A stretch of 54,454 bases of DNA from Pelomyxa schiedti (GCA_020536535.1 JAHLWZ010000897.1:1-54454); one strand, 5' to 3'. Numbered from the stretch's first letter, positions 10,312 to 25,005 are shown. The notes: generated from the letters alone by a model not told the origin. Program-made: numbers and translations.

Positions 10312-12116
10312 TCAGGATTTTCCGCCGGGACCCGCAAGCTTTGATGGATGTGGTGTTTTGGCAATAACAACGGACCTCTGTTGTGATATTCCAATTCTGC
10401 CACCTTCTCCCTTCTTGTCTGTTGGTTTGAGAACCTTTTTGTGTTAGTTTCATCAGTTTTGCTGCGGTTGTTTGTACCTGGAAGGAACACATCAGTGTTT
10501 CGTCTACACTCATCATTGCACCGGCGTTGTCAAACTCGCCACAGTAGTTTGGCGCACTGAATATGGTAACAAGTTGCCTTCTGGCAAAGAATTCGTAGCC
10601 ATCCTCCACTACCTTCGTTGTTCGTTATGAAATGAAAAGAAAAGAAAAAAAAAGAGTGGAATACCTGATGGGCCCGACAAACGAGGTCAAGGTCATGTTT
10701 CTTGAGGAATTGTGCCACAATGTCACTACCGAAAACATAGCTTACTCCCCGGTCAGTATTTGCACCCCAGCCTTGTTTGCCCCTGTCAGGATCACTCCAT
10801 AGTAAATCACATAGAAGACCCGAGTTTGGTACGTCGGTGGGTCTCATTATCTGCCTCATATTGAATCTAGAGGAGTGTAAGGAGCGAACGTACACGCGTT
10901 ATTTGATCCATGGCTGAGAGATCAGGACTGAGTCCACCATGCATACAAAAGATCTTTTCGTCAACGATGGCTGCGATAGGGAGACAGTTGAAACAATCGG
11001 TGAATACTTTCCACAGTTTGATGGTGTATCTCCGTTTACCTTTTTGATAGTTAGTGGAAAAAGATTCTACATAACAGTTACATTCATCAAAGAACCCGTA
11101 AATCCTGTTGATTGAGGCACATTCATGGTTCCCTCTGAGAAGGAAGAAGTTTTCAGGGTATTTGATTTTGTAAGCAAGGAGAAGTGATATAGTTTCCAGT
11201 CCTTGTTTTCCTTATGTGGGTGAATATATATTTCCTCACATTTCTGAGAAACAGGTACCTCTGTCGACGTAGTCTCCTGTAGAAACGAGTTAAAAGTACG
11301 GAGTAAAAAGTGGAGTCATACCAAGAAACAAATAGTTTGATGTTGGGGGGAATCCTCCTTTCTCAAATAATCTAAAGAGGACTATGAAAATATATTCAGT
11401 AAGAGAAAATGACTCACTGAAGTAGGTCCGAAAATTGACCATGTATGTCACCTAGTTTTGTTTAATTGGTCACCGATTTACACCATTTTCAACAAACAAA
11501 CCCATGATTTTCAACGGGGCATCCAGTTCCAGCAAAGCAGGTTGCGACATGAAAATTTCTCTACTCTTCAAGCACAAATACCTGGCAGTGGTTCATGTTT
11601 GAAAATGAAAAAAGAAAACAAAAAAGAAAAAGAAAAAAAAGGAAAAGGAAAAGGAGGCTTGGAATTGACCCAGTGAAGTGATGTATATACTAACCTTATT
11701 TCATGCTCAGTCAAGTGCACAGGCTTTCCAGGCTTATTAGGCACAAACGACGACAGCCTCTGAATGATGCTGTCCACATCGACCTCTCCACTCTCGACTC
11801 CCATAAGTGTGCCGACCCCACTCCTCGTGGCCGTCCCGCTACTAGCCGCCGCGGCCGCGCTCGCCGGTTGCGCCGCCGCCGCCGGTGCCGCCGCGTCGCC
11901 CGAGCCCGACGACGGCGCGTCCGACGACGCCGAGGGCGGGGGCGGCGACAGCGGCCTCTTGGGCTTCGTGGCTGTCATTTCCTCGTCGTCGTCATCGTCG
12001 TCGGCGGCGGAAGACGACTGCGGGGGTGGGGGAGACGGCGCCCTGCGCCCCGGCGACGCCGCCGCTGCTGCTGTGGTTGTAGGATCCGCGGTGGTGCTGC
12101 TGCTGCTGTCTGTCAT
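10312..12116 (-). CDS. PP1-type Ser/Thr protein phosphatase catalytic subunit
   Basis: This is a metallophosphatase of the PPP family. The ATG at 12116 begins a roughly 110-residue N-terminal tail rich in Ser/Ala/Pro/Asp ([11 protein letters not shown]); typical PP1 has fewer than ten residues there. The catalytic domain is split by introns but its motifs are readable: DSIIQRL, GDYVDRG (about 11265-11285), LLRGNHE (about 11125-11150), IFCMHGG (about 10935-10960), [58 protein letters not shown] and LMCSFQ. An intron after SFQ leads to [12 protein letters not shown] and a tail ending at 10312-10314, which matches the PP1 C-terminus. The [13 protein letters not shown] motif separates PP1 from PP2A-like members. 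Targeting subunits cannot be predicted from the sequence. Confidence 0.9.
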
Positions 12117-12315
12117 TTCCTTTTTTGATCGGATCTCGGATGGGCTGCGGTTGTTTGAGGTGTCGCCTGCAGCGGTAGCACGACGTCACCACCAACGAAA
12201 AAAAAATTCGTTTTCTGAGCAGGCACTTTTCGCCGTTAGTGGAAACGAGAAAAAACCAAAGAGCGAGAAATGAGCAAAGGGAATTTGTGTTTGTGGGCGC
12301 CACATCGGGGTAGTG

Positions 12316-15668
<3,353 letters not shown>

Positions 15669-16334
15669 TCAAAATGCCTTTTGCCTTGTTTGTTTGTTTT
15701 TTTCCTGTTGTCACACTCTGTATATTGTTGATGGATGTGGGGGGGGTGGTTCTACAGTTATCGGCGGGACAAATTAGACACACTCAATCAATCGGGACAA
15801 AGTCGGTTCCACGACTACGTTGAAAAAAATTCTATTAAAAAAAAAACCACGAAAATGAGAGGCAAAGAATGGAGAACCCAGACCCCAACTAACCTTTTTT
15901 TTTGTTTGCTCCTCCTATATTTTTGTATTACACTCTCCACTCACAACAACAACACCGGATCTACGTGCGTGTGTTGGTTGTTGTTGCTGTTGCTGCGTAG
16001 TTGTTTGGTTGGTGTCGCGTGGTGGCGTATCGTCACGCGTTGGATTTTTTTTTTCCCGGGTTTTCTTTTTGGCAGGTGCTTGTTGGTTTGTTTTCTCGGT
16101 TTCTCGTTTGTGCGTTCAATGAAAAAGCGAAATGTTGTTCTTTCTTTTTCAAACAAACGTGATGGTGATGGCGGGCAGTGATGCCTCATCTGCTATTTGG
16201 TGTTGTTTCATTTGTTAGTTGGGGGGGTGTTGCTCCCTCAAAGGTAGATGTAGTTGAGTGAGCCCATGGGGGGTGTGTTTGTGGTTGGAGTACAGTTAGT
16301 ACTTCTTGTTGGTAGGGTGGAAGCTTGGTGGGGT
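15669..16334 (+). other. Intergenic region between SRPK start and EMC8 end
   Basis: About 670 nt with no supported gene. It holds the SRPK upstream region, with A- and T-homopolymer runs near 15836-15850 and 16045-16055 and TTG/GTT microsatellite-like stretches around 15975-15995. The long plus-strand frame here is compositionally biased and shows no family resemblance. Confidence 0.6.
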
Positions 16335-17201
16335 TTATGTACTTTTCCCATGGGAGAAGATGGACGAGGTGTCAAGCCAGTCGCTGCTGGGGTTGTTCAG
16401 GAAATCGTCAAAGTCGAAGAGTTTCGTGCAAAGCCCTGGGGTGTCGCCAACAGTTGTATTCGAGTGTGAGTGCATTAGGTGAGTGAGGTGCTGAATGAGA
16501 GGGGCGGTGTCTTGGTTGAAAGTTACTTGGTCAGAGGGCAATATCTACTTGGTGAGTTAACTCGACCGTTTGTGCGGGTATTTTTTTACCTGCATTGCAA
16601 ACTCTGGTGGGTCCCGGGAAGCGCGAGTATTATCAATCTGTGGGGCACTTAGTTCATTTCAACATAAATTAATTTATGTTAAAAATGTGATTAATGCACC
16701 ATTCACATACACGGATAATGCACGAGAACCCGTTTGCTATAGATATTTTGCGTGCGATTTCCTCAACGGGAGCAGGTGGTACGCCACGGTCTCTTTCAGG
16801 GGAAGTAGCATAGTACACTCCAACTATGACAAGCTCTTTTTCAGCTCCATACTTCTCCACCTTTTAAAGATACAATTAATATCACTAAATAGACAAGTCC
16901 CCCCCCCCAATGAACAGTGACCCCAAACAACAAGAATTTCCGAAATCAATAAAAAAGAAAAAAAAAACCAATGCAAACAGAAGACACAGCGCACCAAGTT
17001 TAGAGCCATTTCGAGGAAGGGAGCCAGCACCCTCCCGTGGAACAACGGCACCACGTCCACCACGCTCACTGCAACCGCTCCCTTCTTCGACGACCTGGCG
17101 CCCAAGCACGCTCCCACAATCACGTCCCGCGGGTGTTTGTACGCGTGCGCCATCGCCCGCGCGTACGAACGAGGCTCGACCGAAACAGTAGCACCACTCA
17201 T
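16335..17201 (-). CDS. EMC8: EMC8/9 subunit of the ER membrane protein complex
   Basis: EMC inserts and chaperones tail-anchored and multi-pass proteins at the ER; EMC8/9 is a cytosolic MPN-fold subunit without the metalloprotease motif. The ATG at 17201 reads MSGATVSVEPRSYARAMAHA. It is followed by YKHPRDVIVGACLG, VSVVDVVPLFHGRVLAPFLEMAL, then after an intron VEKYGAEKELVIVGVYYATS and PVEEIARKISIANGF. The last exons give DPPEFAMQ, VTFNQDTAPLIQHL and KLFDFDDFLNNPSSDWLD, the conserved DFDDHL..DWLN-like ending, with stop at 16335. Length fits the family (about 200 residues). The JAMM His/Asp pattern is missing, as in all EMC8/9. Confidence 0.87.
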
Positions 17202-17381
17202 CACTCACACCTGATCAAAAATTATGATCGAATTCTGATTGGCTCAAGGCTGTTGCTGACTGATTCTTGTAGAATCAGCATGTCTCTCTTCTGAAGCCAA
17301 CCACTCAAAGTTGTCCAAGAGTTTGGTTTGATGCGAAGGTTACTTTATGTCCATAGGTTTTTTACAAGCATTTACAATGTT

Positions 17382-19917
17382 TCACACACTGCTTTTGTGC
17401 TCAACACCTTTTGAGATCTTTTGGAGGGCATCCTGGGCAGAAAGCCTGTCAGCCTTGTTGTCTTTCATCATTTCAATAAGCACAGTCACAAGCAACGTGG
17501 CAGATGCATCGCTGGACTCCACAGCAGCAGTGCACCCCGTGCATGCAGGAGCTACCGAGGAAACAGCAGGCACGGGACCCAAGGACAGGGGGAATGAAGC
17601 CCGCAAGGTCTCCGTGCTGAAGTGGCAGCGGCTGCACGCCTCGGAGCCGATGAACTTGTTGGATGCGGGCAGCAGGGCGTCGTAAAGCGCGAGGGCCAGC
17701 GAGAACGAGTCGCACTTGGAGTAAGAGAATGTGCCGTGGCCGCCGGCCTGGGCGAACCTGCATAGCTCAGGGGGCACGGCCCCGGGGAGCCTGGGCGGGG
17801 GCACCGGGGCGGAGGGCTGGACTGTGACCTGGAGTCCCGCCGCGTCACCGGCAAGGACGGCCTCGCCAAAGTCGATGAGGGTAAGCCTCTTGGACTGCTC
17901 GTCAACTACGATGTTCTGGTCGGTGATTCCTCTGTGATTTTATTAGATGACTGTTGTTTCTTTTGGCGTTGGCGTTGGCGTTTGCGCTTCTGATTTGGAG
18001 TGTGGAATGGAGAGAGGAGAACCTGTGAACTATATGATGAGACTCGAGGTGAATGATTGCCGATAGGCCTTGCGCAAGGATTCTAAGTGCTAATTGGGCC
18101 TTGGCCTCGGGGCACTGAGACAACAGGAACGACGACAGCGGAATGCCACCCCAAGGCATGAGGATCACGAGTGACCTGATTCTCTCCAGGTTCGGGTACG
18201 CCAGTTGATCAGCAGCAGCTAGCATAGCCATATATTCCGTCGGTAAACTACAGGTTCGTGTTGTTATTGTTTGGTTGTCCGGCAGTTGGGGGCCTTACCC
18301 TGGCACAACAATGGCTCCAAGAGGGTGAACGATATTCTCGTGACGGGGGAAAGATGACAGTGTGACACACTCGGCCATGTACTTCCGCCTCAGAAGAGTT
18401 TGTGTCTGTTCGCCTCCATCCCAGTTGAAAAGGACCTTCATGACCATTGCAGTTTTGACCGCGCTGTTGTGCGGTGTGTACTGCACCCTGAAAGCCGCAG
18501 CACATTGGCCTACCCCCAGTAGTTTCTCCACGGTGAAGTTACAGATATTAGCCGAAATAAGAGATATCATTGTGTCAATGGTTCTCTGTACAACACTGAT
18601 GAGTTATAGAAAAGCGACGCGTATATATACCAAATATCTTTGTTTTTCAGCCTCTTCCCGAATCCTTTCTTCATTTCGGAGCTGTTAAACAATCAAATGA
18701 ACGTCAACAGAAAATTCACTTTTATACCTCTTCATTGCTATTCTCCATCTGGCTCATGAGAGCTTCGTTTTCGGTTTGGAGCTGATATTTTAAAGATTAG
18801 TATTCTGCTACTCCAAAGGAGGTTTACTGACCTGGCGTTTCTTTCTTTCCAAGTCTTCCAGATGGGTCCTTAGAGCCCCCACTTTTTGTTCCAGTTCATC
18901 CCGCCGTTCATGCAGGGGCACATAAGGCCGGAACTTGATAAATCCCGCAACCACCTTCGCGGCGCCAGTGTGGCCGATGTTGGCAGCCTTCTCCAGCCAC
19001 TCCATGGACTGCATCATCGACTGCCGGACGCCGCGGCCGTCCCTGAGGCACACCCCAAGGTGGAACATGGCGATGGGGTCCCCAGCACTCGCGCCCTTCT
19101 CGAACATAACCGCCGCTCTCTGCTCCGCCGCGCCGCCGTTCCGCTCCGCCTGCTGCCTGCACAGGAGATGGTACAGCAGCCCAAGCTCTCCAAATGCCTC
19201 GCGGCCTCCGTCGCAGTCCACGGCGTCCGCGAACAGCTGCGCCGCCCTGTTGGCGTCCACGCGGACGCCGCCGGCGCCCACCGCGTGGCACTCGCCGAGG
19301 AACACCATCGCCCTGCCTCCGCCCGCCGCCGCGGCCAGGCTGAGGATGTCGACCGCCTTCGCTGCGTCCTTTGGAGCCCCGCATCCGTGGAGGTGGCACC
19401 AGCCGAGGTACGCGAGCGCGTCGACGTCCCTTTTTTCTCGGGCGGCGGGCCACAGGAGAGACGTGGCGGTCTCGGGGTTCCTGTCGACGCCCTCGCCGTG
19501 CAGATAGCACAGGGCCAGGCATATGTCGCCGAGCCAGTGCGATCTTTGCTTCCGTATTTGCCAGAACAGGGAGACTGCCCTCGCCGCGTCTTTCTTTACG
19601 CCCATACCGCTCTGGTAGCACCGGCCGAGGTTGCACATCGCGGGGGCGTTCTCCATCTCGGCAGCTCTTTTCCATAGATCCACGGCCCTGTGTGGGTCTC
19701 TGCGACACAACCCGTTGGCGCCCTTGAAGTACAGAACCGCGATTTTGTTGAGGCCACTACCGCTGTGCGCCTTCTCGAAATTCTGCTCGGCCAGAGTGAT
19801 GTCCTGCCGGACACCATGATCCCCGGTGAGGTGCCACTGGGCGAGAAGCAGAGAGGCCTTATCGTCCCCTTGGATGGCCTTGTCCATCACATCGCAGGTC
19901 GAGTCTGTATTTCCCAT
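17382..19917 (-). CDS. Sel1-repeat / coiled-coil / pseudokinase protein
   Basis: The start is taken at ATG 19917 (MGNTDSTCDVMDKAIQGDD) because the frame upstream overlaps the divergent neighbour. One long exon (about 18830-19917) encodes eight or so Sel1 repeats, for example ALAYLGWCHLHGCGAPKDAA and IAMFHLGVCLRDGRGV. Short exons with coiled-coil heptads follow (LRTHLEDLERKKRQ, LQTENEALMSQMENSNEE, LRNEERIREEAEKQR). The kinase domain starts TMISLISANICNFTVEKLLG; it has GVGQCAAAF, the VAIK-type Lys in VMKVLF, and LTLIDFGEAV (DFG intact). The HRD motif, read across the intron, is HRGITDQN: catalytic Asp is Gly and the following Lys is Thr. A pseudokinase is therefore likely. The stop is at 17382. 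It is divergent from its paralogue at 20120; the gap is 202 nt. Confidence 0.83.
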
Positions 19918-20119
19918 CTCTCGTCCTTTTTTTTTTCGGGAAAATGCAACAAACCAAAATTTTTGGCGTTTAAGTGATGCCGACAAGTTGGCCCTAGCAC
20001 AACTTCCATGATCCGAGTTGTCAGACAACCCAAGTTGCTTGTGTGTCGCCCTTGAATGCACCGCAACCCCTTTTTTCTCACTGTTGTGAAAAAACCAGTA
20101 AAATAGTCTAAGTGACACT
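19918..20119 (+). promoter_or_regulatory. Shared intergenic region of the divergent Sel1-kinase pair
   Basis: These 202 nt separate the two start codons of the head-to-head paralogues and must hold both leaders and core promoters. It is T-rich near 19925-19938 on the plus strand. I see no recognisable TATA or operator motif; the promoter role is inferred from position only. Confidence 0.5.
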
Positions 20120-22914
20120 ATGGGCGACGCCAACAGCTTGTACAACCGCGCTTGCCTTGCCAAAAACCCCGAGGTGGCCGTCTCGCTGTTGCACCAGGCA
20201 GCGGGGCTCGGGTCCGCGGACGCCATGGCGCGCCTCGGGTGGTGCCACTTCAGCGGGTCCTGCGGGGTCCCGAAAGACATGTGCCACGCATTCACGTGGT
20301 TCGTCAAGGCCAACCACCCGCTGGCTGACCTGCCTCGCCAGGCACTACAAGTACGCTGGCGACATGTTCAGTGCCCTCACTACTTGGGAGATACTGGCGG
20401 ACCAAATGGGCGACCCCGCAGCCACGTGCTGCGTCGGGTGGTGCTACCAGTTCGGCCTGGGCGCCGAGAGAGACGTGAGAAGGGCGGTGGGCCTGTACAG
20501 AAGGGCCATGGGCCGCGTCGAGAGCTCCGCCGTCGCGGCCATGCACATGGCGATATGCCACTTGCACGGGGAGGGGGTGTATAGGGACCCTGCTATCGCC
20601 GCAACGCTGCTGCTCTCGCGAGCGGGAGAGAATGTGGACGCGCTCGCGTACCTTGGCTGGTGCCACCTCCATGGCTGCGGGGTTCCGAAGGACGCAGCAA
20701 AGGCGGTTGACATCCTCAGCAGGGCTGTGGCGTCGGGCGGAGGCAGGGCAATGGTGTTTCTTGCTGAGTGCCACGCGGTGGGCGCCGGCGTCTGCTTGGA
20801 TGACAGCAGGGCAGAGCAATTATTCGCTAAGGCTGTGGACTGCGATGGAGGCCCCGAGGCATTTGGAGAGCTTGGGCTGCTGTATCATCTCCTGTGCCGT
20901 CAACAAGCGGAGCGGAACGGCACCGCGGCCGAGACGGCGGAGCAGAGAGCGGCGATTATGTTCGAGAAGGGCGCGAGTGCTGGGGACCCCATCGCCATGT
21001 TCCACCTTGGGGTGTGCCTCAGGGACGCCCGCGGTGTGGAAAGGTCGCTGCCGCGGTCAGTGGGATGGCTGGAGAAGGCTGCCCGCATCGGCCACAGTGG
21101 TGCTGCCAAGGTTCTTGCGGGTTTCTCCAGATTCCTTTCCGGGATTCCATTGGCGGCAGCCAGCAGTGTTGATAGGAAGGAAAGTGAGTGTGAGGCAGAA
21201 CTGGAACTGAGAGAAGTCGAGGAACTGACGCAAAGAGTTCCAGAACTGACGAAGCAGGTGGAGGAGGTTACGAGATCGATTTCAGTGGTGAGTGTGTTAA
21301 ATAGCCAAAATCCCGCAAACAACAAAACACAAAAGTCAGAAAACAAAAGCATCAAGTGCAATAAAAGCAATTCTAACGACATTTGTTTCCAGCTCGAAAG
21401 TCAGAATGTAGTGCTGCAATATCAGATAATGAAGAGGGCGACGATTGACATCATGAGAAAAGAAATATCTGAAAGACACAAGGTGAGTGTGACGCGGCAT
21501 TCTCTCCAAAATAACATCTGCACCGCAGTCCATCATTGACACAATGGCATCCCTTATCTCAGCGAACATTTCCAATTTTGAAGTAGAAATACTCCTGGGA
21601 GCTGGCAGCAATGCAGCAGCATTCCAAGTGATATATCCCCACAATACGGTCAGAACCCCAATGGTCATGAAGGTCATTTTCAACTGGGACGGAAGCATTA
21701 ATCAGAGGCAAACCCTTGTAAGGAAGAATTACATGACCGAGTGTGTGATACTCTCGCTGTTCCCGCGTCACGAGAATATCATTCACCCTCTCGGAGTCAT
21801 CGTTGCGCCAGAGTGAGACCACATCCCCCTTCTTTCAATGCTAACCTGAATAACGGTGCTTGCAGGTTGCCGGCGCACTTTATTGAGAAGATCCCACCTT
21901 CCATGAATGTGTATCGGGAGCTGTCACGACACAAGACACTTGCGATCCTCATGCCTTACGGTGGCATTCCGCTGTCATCGTTCCTGTCTTCTCTGTTGGA
22001 AGTGACACCCGGCAGGAAGGCCCAAGTGGTCCTGGAAATACTTGTGCAAGGCCTATCGGCAATCATGCACCTCGAGTCTCATCGCGTAATTCACAGGTTC
22101 TCCCCTACTCCCTCCTCGCATCAATGCACCAGTTCGAAGTAACCCGGCAAAAAAAAAAAACATGGCAACAAACACAAAAACAAGCCACAAACAAACAAAT
22201 AACATAAACCACAGAGACATCAAAGAGGACAACATTCTGGTAGACCCAGATTCCAAGAGGCTGACCCTCATCGACTTTGGCGAGGCCGTGGTTGCCAATT
22301 CCGGCAACGATGCGGCGGACCTCGAGGTCACCCTCCAGCCCTACGATTCCGCGTGGGGCAACATAGGCACCATGCCTCCAGAGCTGAGGCTGCTCGGTGC
22401 GGCCCAGGCCCGGGCCCCTGGCGGCCACAGCACCTTCTCTTACTCCAAGTGCGACTCGTTCTCGCTGGCCCTCACCTTTTACAACGCCCTGCTGCCCGCA
22501 TCCAACAAGTTCATCGGCTCCGAGGCGTGCAGCAGCGGCCCATTCAGTACCGCAACCCTGCTGGCTTCGTTCCCCGTGTCATTCTGTAATTGTTCCCCGG
22601 CCGCGGCCTCTGCCACGCTGTCAACAACAAATAAAACCACCATGACGACCACCACATCGACGATAAGCGGCGGAGGAGGCACTGCAAGCGTGGTCACGAC
22701 CACGAGCAGCACAACCACCACCACAACCACCGCGACCACGTCTACTCCCGGACACCAACAACAACATCATCATCCAGAGGATCAGGCTCATGGGAACCAT
22801 GGGGAGGTGATTGTGACTGTGCTTGCAGGGATGATGGATCCCAACAGGAGCTCCAGGGTCTCTGCATCTGACGCCCACAGCATGCTCCGTCCCTATCACC
22901 ATCACTCCTCGTGA
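20120..22914 (+). CDS. Sel1-repeat / coiled-coil / protein kinase protein
   Basis: Paralogue of the minus-strand gene with the same layout. ATG 20120 reads MGDANSLYNRACLAKNPEV. Sel1 repeats run to about 21170 and are near-identical to the partner in places (ALAYLGWCHLHGCGVPKDAA, IAMFHLGVCLRD). A Glu-rich coiled coil follows (about 21180-21480). The kinase starts MASLISANISNFEVEILLG, with GAGSNAAAF, VMKVIFNWD, ILMPYGGIPLSSFL, a complete HR|DIKEDN motif across an intron, LTLIDFGEAV, and MPPEL in place of APE. A Thr/Ser-rich insert precedes the C-terminus (stop 22912-22914). An active kinase is likely. Between about 20324 and 20340 the Sel1 reading changes by one base: NHPL in the first frame, TCLARHYKYAGD in the next. 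That is either an indel or a 45-nt intron (20296-20340) that would delete Sel1 core residues. Confidence 0.8.
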
Positions 22915-23353
22915 CATCACAAGCGACACCATACCATCTGGCAACCTGAGTTGTCCCCCATTGTAATAATAATTAAAAAAAGCCATTCTACTGTGGCTGT
23001 TGTGTCTGTGATACACTTTGGCCTGTGTTGGCATGTGGAAGCTGTGTGCTCTTGGCTTCCAAGTGCCAAGAACACCTGACTGTTTGGAGAGGTGTTTATT
23101 AAATGAAATGAAAGCACAGAGAAGAGAAAACGCACAAGGGGTTTTTTACGCGAAAGAGTGATCAATTAGAGCCGCTTCACCTTTTCAGAAAGCGCTGATT
23201 GACAATCAACGGTACTTTACGTCTAATTCGCAGGATTTCGCAAAATGTTGGGCTGTTGGGCGTTTCATAAGACCAAGAACCAACCAACAAGAAACAAAAC
23301 CCCAACAACCACTCAACAAGCACCCTTTTTTATTTACTCTATTTGACTAAACA
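22915..23353 (+). other. Intergenic region with no visible gene
   Basis: About 440 nt between the Sel1-kinase stop and the thioesterase start. It contains AT-rich stretches (for example AATAATAATTAAAAAAA at about 22965-22981), probably the 3' UTR and polyadenylation zone of the former and the promoter of the latter. No tRNA, repeat array or conserved frame was seen. Confidence 0.5.
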
Positions 23354-24831
23354 ATGTCGGCCACTTTGTGTCATACCGATGGTACTACCAGGCTTGATAG
23401 TTGCCGCGCCAATGGCAACAATGCAAACAACACACCAGAGCAGGTTTTGGAGTCAGCCCACCAGCAACCACACAACCCAAAGAGGAGGAGGACACTTGCA
23501 TGTTGTGGCACTCAGGTTGGTGATCATGCTAATACCAGAAAACCTGTTACGGTGTCGGAATCATCAGTCAACCCATTGCTGGATACTGAGGCACAGTCTG
23601 TGCCTGGGCAGTCGGGGTCAACTGTTGTGTTGGATTCTGAGGATGTTACCACCCCGGCACCGAGCTCGCCATCAATTACAGCCACAGAGGCATGTGATGT
23701 ATCCACTGAAAAAATGCCGCCTGGAAAAGAGTATCCTGGGTCAGTAGAGCCACGCAGTCCATGGATTGGCACCCCCGAAGGCCCTCAGAAGTATGACTCT
23801 CAGGTGTACTTATTCTGCTTCCATGGTCGTGGTGGAAACCACACTGGTAATATTCTTGTTTGAATGTATTTATTATCCTATGTTCATTCCAACTGAGAAG
23901 ATCACCAGATTTCAAAAAGTGGCATACCTGGACTGGTAGTTCTACGCTTGTATGTGCTGTAGAACTTCCGGGACATTTTTCTCGTTACAGTGAACCTCTC
24001 AGAACAGACTTCGATCGACTTGTCAAGGTGTGTTCAGTAGTAGTAGGATGACCCCTTCTTACCTCAAGCAGGAAGTTGCCTCTGCTCTGATAAACTTCAT
24101 TGATAGGCCTTACGCAATCTTTGGGCACTCCATGGGGGCACTTCTTGGCTTTGAAGTTGCAAGAGAGATGAGACGCATAAATCCCAATCTAGCAGAGCCC
24201 TTGGCATTCTTTCTGAGTGGCCGAAAAGCTGTACATCTTCCAAATTCAGAGGAAAAGCTGTCGGTAATAGAAGACCCTCTTGTATGTATTTTTTTGCTTG
24301 GTAGGTATTTGTTAACAAATTGCAGGAATTTGCCAAAGCGTTGTCCGCAAAGTATGAAGATCAGGCCTTAACAAAGCTTATCAGAGAAAAGCCGGAGTCC
24401 ATACCCGCACTTATATCAGGTTTTCAGTCATAATGCCAATGCCAGTAACCGCATTCCTATAGTTGCCAAAGCAGATACACGTGTATCTGAAGGGTACACA
24501 TTCCACATTGACAGCACAACGCCATTCCACTGCCCAATACATACATTCCTTGGCGCCAATGACAAGACCCTATCAGTGTCAGACTTGGGCCCGTGGCAGC
24601 TTCACACTCTGCAGCCCCTCGTTGGCCCACTGTTAATGTATGTATAATTACTAAATTCACACAACTCCACAGCGAGTCTATACAAACACACACAAAAAAA
24701 ACAAACCCAATTAACAAACACACAGAGGAGGCAGCCACAATTACATGGTGGACAATGAAAACAACCACACAGTTGCTTCAGCAGTGGATTCCACCATCCA
24801 GGACATTCTCTCAAGCACAACACTCCTGTGA
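23354..24831 (+). CDS. Stand-alone type II (GrsT/OLAH-like) thioesterase
   Basis: Alpha/beta-hydrolase thioesterases of this type release acyl groups from carrier proteins of polyketide, non-ribosomal peptide or fatty acid synthases. ATG 23354 is followed by about 150 Ser/Thr-rich residues. The enzyme begins VYLFCFHGRGGNHT and continues after an intron with VCAVELPGHFSRYSEPLRTD. Then come YAIFGHSMGALLGFEVAREM (catalytic Ser in GHSMG), LAFFLSGRKAVHLP, HCPIHTFLGANDKTLS (Asp) and GGSHNYMV (His), so the triad is complete. The stop is at 24829-24831. A fatty-acid-synthase releasing enzyme is the alternative role. No carrier or synthase gene lies in this window, so the substrate is unknown. Confidence 0.8.
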
Positions 24832-25005
24832 TCCTGTTGGCTCATACCTATGTGGATGAGCACCACTGTCTCCAAGCTAAAAACTCAGCCCTAGTCCTTC
24901 TTCAATCTATTTTTTCCCCCTATTTTCAAAAGAAACGATCAAAGCTGCTGAGATCTTTAGGAAAAATAAAGAACCCAGCAAAACCGTAAGGGAAAGAGAG
25001 AGACA

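Noticed and set aside
11764-12273. Plus-strand 169-codon frame over the PP1 first exon
   Set aside because: It mirrors the low-complexity PP1 N-terminus on the other strand (Ala/Gly/Ser runs) and runs into the intergenic region without any family resemblance.
15900-16181. Hydrophobic plus-strand frame between SRPK and EMC8
   Set aside because: Made of T-rich homopolymer and TTG repeats; Leu/Phe/Cys bias without helix spacing or homology.
18886-19708. Long open frames antisense to, or out of frame with, the Sel1 block (about 260 codons each)
   Set aside because: They are Arg/Pro/Ala-rich shadows produced by the high GC of the true Sel1 exon; the Sel1 frame has repeated family consensus and the shadows have none.
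19918-20313. Extension of the minus-strand Sel1 gene upstream to about 20313
   Set aside because: The frame is open by chance across the first exon of the divergent paralogue; MGNTDSTCDVMD at 19917 matches the layout of the partner better.
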